DNA from: an uncultured Oscillospiraceae bacterium
Lineage (GTDB): Bacteria > Bacillota > Clostridia > Oscillospirales > Ruminococcaceae
NCBI GenBank assembly: GCA_958427155.1
Contig: CAUABB010000001.1
Location: 1 to 24,683, forward strand
Direction of reading: 5' to 3'
Length of the DNA: 24,683 nt
The notes under the pieces are model-generated. The model was not told where the DNA came from. It saw only the letters and a program-made list of their open reading frames with translations, and did no database searches. The translations under genes and the position numbers were made by a program. Below, piece after piece: positions 23,501-24,683 of this stretch (the first letter of the stretch is position 1; each line of letters begins with the position of its first letter).

Positions 23501-23703
23501 AAACGCAAAAGGATACCGTCCACTTCGCCGGGAGTGATGCCGTCCTTGGCGTAGCGGTTATATAAATACTGCCGCAAGTCGTCGGCGAGCAGAACCTCCG
23601 TGCGCTCCCGGTGAATCTGCTCCCCTGCGAGATAAGTATATCCTTCGTCTTTGAACAGCTCCATGATGGATAATTCTAAAGCGTGTTCATTAAAGTTCGG
23701 CAT
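20563..23703 (-). CDS. hsdR: Type I restriction endonuclease subunit R (HsdR)
   Basis: The 1046-residue protein is intact and of usual length. An N-terminal PD-(D/E)xK nuclease domain shows D136 in IPDGIVF and E150-x-K152 in VVLEFKS. The SF2 translocase has Walker A GATGCGKS (292-299), ITDRTDLDDQ, the DEAH-box equivalent DEAH (396-399), VGFTGTP and, later, DMWLTGFDVPELDTIYIDKP and QTISRVNR. The C-terminal third is helical and likely binds the methylase core. HsdR cuts unmodified DNA after ATP-driven translocation, but needs HsdM and HsdS, absent here. I start at ATG 23703, because GAGGAG is eight bases upstream; a GTG at 23712 overlaps that site. The start overlaps the end of the DUF4238 gene by 14 bases. 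Confidence 0.95.
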   Translation of the reverse strand: MPNFNEHALELSIMELFKDEGYTYLAGEQIHRERTEVLLADDLRQYLYNRYAKDGITPGEVDGILLRLRNISGTLYEANKEVYKLLCDGFILNREDRTQKDLYIELIDYDNPENNIFKAVNQFEIEGVGGQLRIPDGIVFVNGIPVVVLEFKSAVKENTTIMDAYKQLTVRYRRDIPELLKYNAFVVISDGANNKYGSLFSPYDYFYAWRKVESEDKELDGINSLVTMMKGLFRKDRLLAVIKDFIYFPDNSDKELKIVCRYPQFFAANKLYQNIKEHLRPDGDGKGGTYFGATGCGKSYTMLFLTRMLMKSKYFSSPTILIITDRTDLDDQLSRQFVGSKKYIGDETVVSIDSRENLRKELQGRTSGGVYLTTIQKFTEDLQLLTDRTNVICISDEAHRSQINLDQKVKITESGVERSYGFAKYLHNSLPNATCVGFTGTPVDGTIEVFGPVVDAYTMTEAVRDGITVNLVYDGRAAKVMLDQDKVRQIEEYYAQCEREGANEHQIEESQKAVANMEIIIGDPDRLRAVAEDFISHYENRVAEGATVAGKAMFVCMNRTIAYNLYKIVIEIRPQWAEKRISEDETALTDKEKKELKPIEKIKLVMTRNKDDEPALYDMLGTKDDRKEFDRQFKNPKSNFKIAIVVDMWLTGFDVPELDTIYIDKPIQQHTLIQTISRVNRVCEGKDRGLIVDYIGIKKNMNTALKKYTNFESEEFEGVEQSITIVKDQLDVLGQMFHTFNSRDFFFGSPTEQLACLNRAVEYVQLSEELETRFMAAVKRMKQAFNLCSSSEKFSEEEKDYIHFYCAVRSILFKLTKGDAPDISQMNARVREMLEGAIQSDGIEELFETGKHISVDIFSDEYMDKINAIQLPNTKIKILQRLLSQAIDEFKKVNKIKGVEFADRLKRVVDEYNNRRRDEAYANEVLDDVAEQLANLLSELKQEKDSFKKMGIDYEEKAFYDILKAVSKKYEFEYPDDKMIEISKRIKIIVDDKARYTDWSTREDIKANLQVDLILLLDEFGYPPVTIDDVYEEVLEQAENFKKYAN

Positions 23704-24589
23704 TGTGGTCACTCCTCACTACTTCACCATATTTTCTGATTGTAGTATCAGAATTCCCTATTAAAATCCGTTTATTGTCACTATGCTTTATAAGCATACA
23801 ATTGAAGTTTTCCACTTGTTTTTCTTCAATATAAACCATTCGATTTTTAAAATTGCGAGAGTTTTTATAATTTCCAAATAACACAGCAACCTTTGGAGAT
23901 AGGGCAAAATATATACAAGTTTTATCATCTTCAATAATTATCGGATCATCTCCTACACAAACAGGGATATTGCTTGTTATAAACGAATTTGTTCGGGCAT
24001 AGAAAAAGATATAGTTCAACCTTTTTAAGGCTTCAAGACATACCTGCATAAAGCTATTTTCAAATTCATCAGTTAGCATAACTTTTTTCTTTGCGGCAAG
24101 GCAAATAGAATCTGCCCCGCCAAATCCCATATCATCTAACATGGTGCGGATTTGTTTTATTTCATCATTATCAGTGTCATCCGGTTCTAATTTATTTAAG
24201 GCAAGTGCTTCCATATTTTCAGGGTTACGCACGATCATGTTAACTACAAATTGAAAAAATATATTCCGCTCGTTTCCTTGCAATATAAGCGCATTCGGGT
24301 TTTGTGATGGACAGCAAATGTGCAATATTGTGGTTAGAACTTTAGAAAATTCGCCTTCATATTCGCAGAAAAGTTTTTCAAGATGATTTTGAAGTACAAA
24401 CTCCCCAAGTTTTGGATTTGCATTTTCCCATTTTGTTTCATACAAGTTATTTTCATAACAAATATTTTTCGGGCTTTGCGTGAAAAACTTATTTTGCTTA
24501 AAATCGTATATGTGAAGCAACCCCTTTTCATCTGCAAAATTTCTCAAATAAAACTGTGGGACATAATGCTCTTTAACCGTATTCTGCAT
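23690..24589 (-). CDS. DUF4238 domain-containing protein
   Basis: The 299-residue protein begins with the DUF4238 hallmark KEHYVPQFYLRNFA (6-19), followed by LLHIYDFKQNKFF and NICYENNLYE. Later come FFQFVVNMIVRNP (about 111-123) and SFITSNIPVCVGDDPII (about 214), the latter typical of the family. No transmembrane segment is seen. DUF4238 proteins are of unknown function and recur in defence islands. Its stop lies inside hsdR, so the two are translated from one message, and it is noticeably more A+T-rich than hsdR, suggesting separate acquisition. AAAGGAG lies 12 bases before the ATG, a long spacing. It probably sits in a type I operon between hsdS and hsdR; that is inference, as hsdS is off the window. 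Confidence 0.85.
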   Translation of the reverse strand: MQNTVKEHYVPQFYLRNFADEKGLLHIYDFKQNKFFTQSPKNICYENNLYETKWENANPKLGEFVLQNHLEKLFCEYEGEFSKVLTTILHICCPSQNPNALILQGNERNIFFQFVVNMIVRNPENMEALALNKLEPDDTDNDEIKQIRTMLDDMGFGGADSICLAAKKKVMLTDEFENSFMQVCLEALKRLNYIFFYARTNSFITSNIPVCVGDDPIIIEDDKTCIYFALSPKVAVLFGNYKNSRNFKNRMVYIEEKQVENFNCMLIKHSDNKRILIGNSDTTIRKYGEVVRSDHNAEL

Positions 24590-24683
24590 TTTTAAGGCGA
24601 ACTCCTTTCTATAAGATTTTCTTTGCAGATAAATGATAATTTAGCGGCTTAGGTGGTTAGCTTAAATAGCAACGTTTTTTTCA

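Noticed and set aside
1..24683. CRISPR array, rRNA or phage structural genes
   Set aside because: No regularly spaced repeats, no rRNA-like sequence and no phage protein motifs were seen on either strand.

Overview
The window looks like a low-to-moderate G+C Firmicute chromosome, most likely a fermentative anaerobe of class Clostridia, perhaps Oscillospirales. That is inferred from AGGAGG-type ribosome binding sites, a bifunctional AdhE under a Rex-type redox operator, clostridial ferredoxins and a TnpV gene typical of clostridial mobile elements. No rRNA, tRNA or CRISPR array was seen.

Layout. Bases 1-1744 (+) hold the 3' end of a GNAT acetyltransferase gene and an NhaC-type Na+/H+ antiporter. 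Bases 1797-5408 (-) form a probable ion operon transcribed as Pit phosphate transporter, DUF47/PhoU-like partner, CorA Mg2+ transporter, SAM methyltransferase. A MATE exporter (-) and an APH-like kinase (-) follow. Bases 8017-10820 hold adhE (-) with its promoter, an 18-bp Rex-like operator over the start of transcription, and a folded leader. Divergent from adhE is a 1052-codon fusion of an EndoQ-type PHP endonuclease with a UvrD/PcrA-type helicase; each half ends in a sliding-clamp-binding-like pentapeptide. Next come a two-gene unit (unknown protein plus degenerate sigma-70-like protein, -), an intergenic region with a perfect palindrome and a possible small RNA, and an O-antigen-ligase/polymerase-like membrane protein (-).

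From about 17.3 kb the window becomes accessory. An AT-rich gap precedes a tight four-gene operon (18121-19397, +): 2[4Fe-4S] ferredoxin, NapH/NosR-like membrane Fe-S protein, ArsR-family repressor, atypical ferredoxin. The repressor has two cysteines placed as in the persulfide sensors SqrR/BigR, and an imperfect palindrome covers the operon's -10 region, so an autoregulated sulfur- or redox-responsive electron-transfer operon is the best reading. Downstream is a mobile-element remnant (TnpV plus a translationally coupled 57-residue protein), then, convergent, hsdR of a type I restriction system and an overlapping upstream DUF4238 gene. hsdM and hsdS are not in the window; they may lie beyond its right edge.

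The strongest candidates for under-described biology are the SqrR-like Fe-S operon, the EndoQ-UvrD fusion, and the sigma-like protein with its unknown partner.
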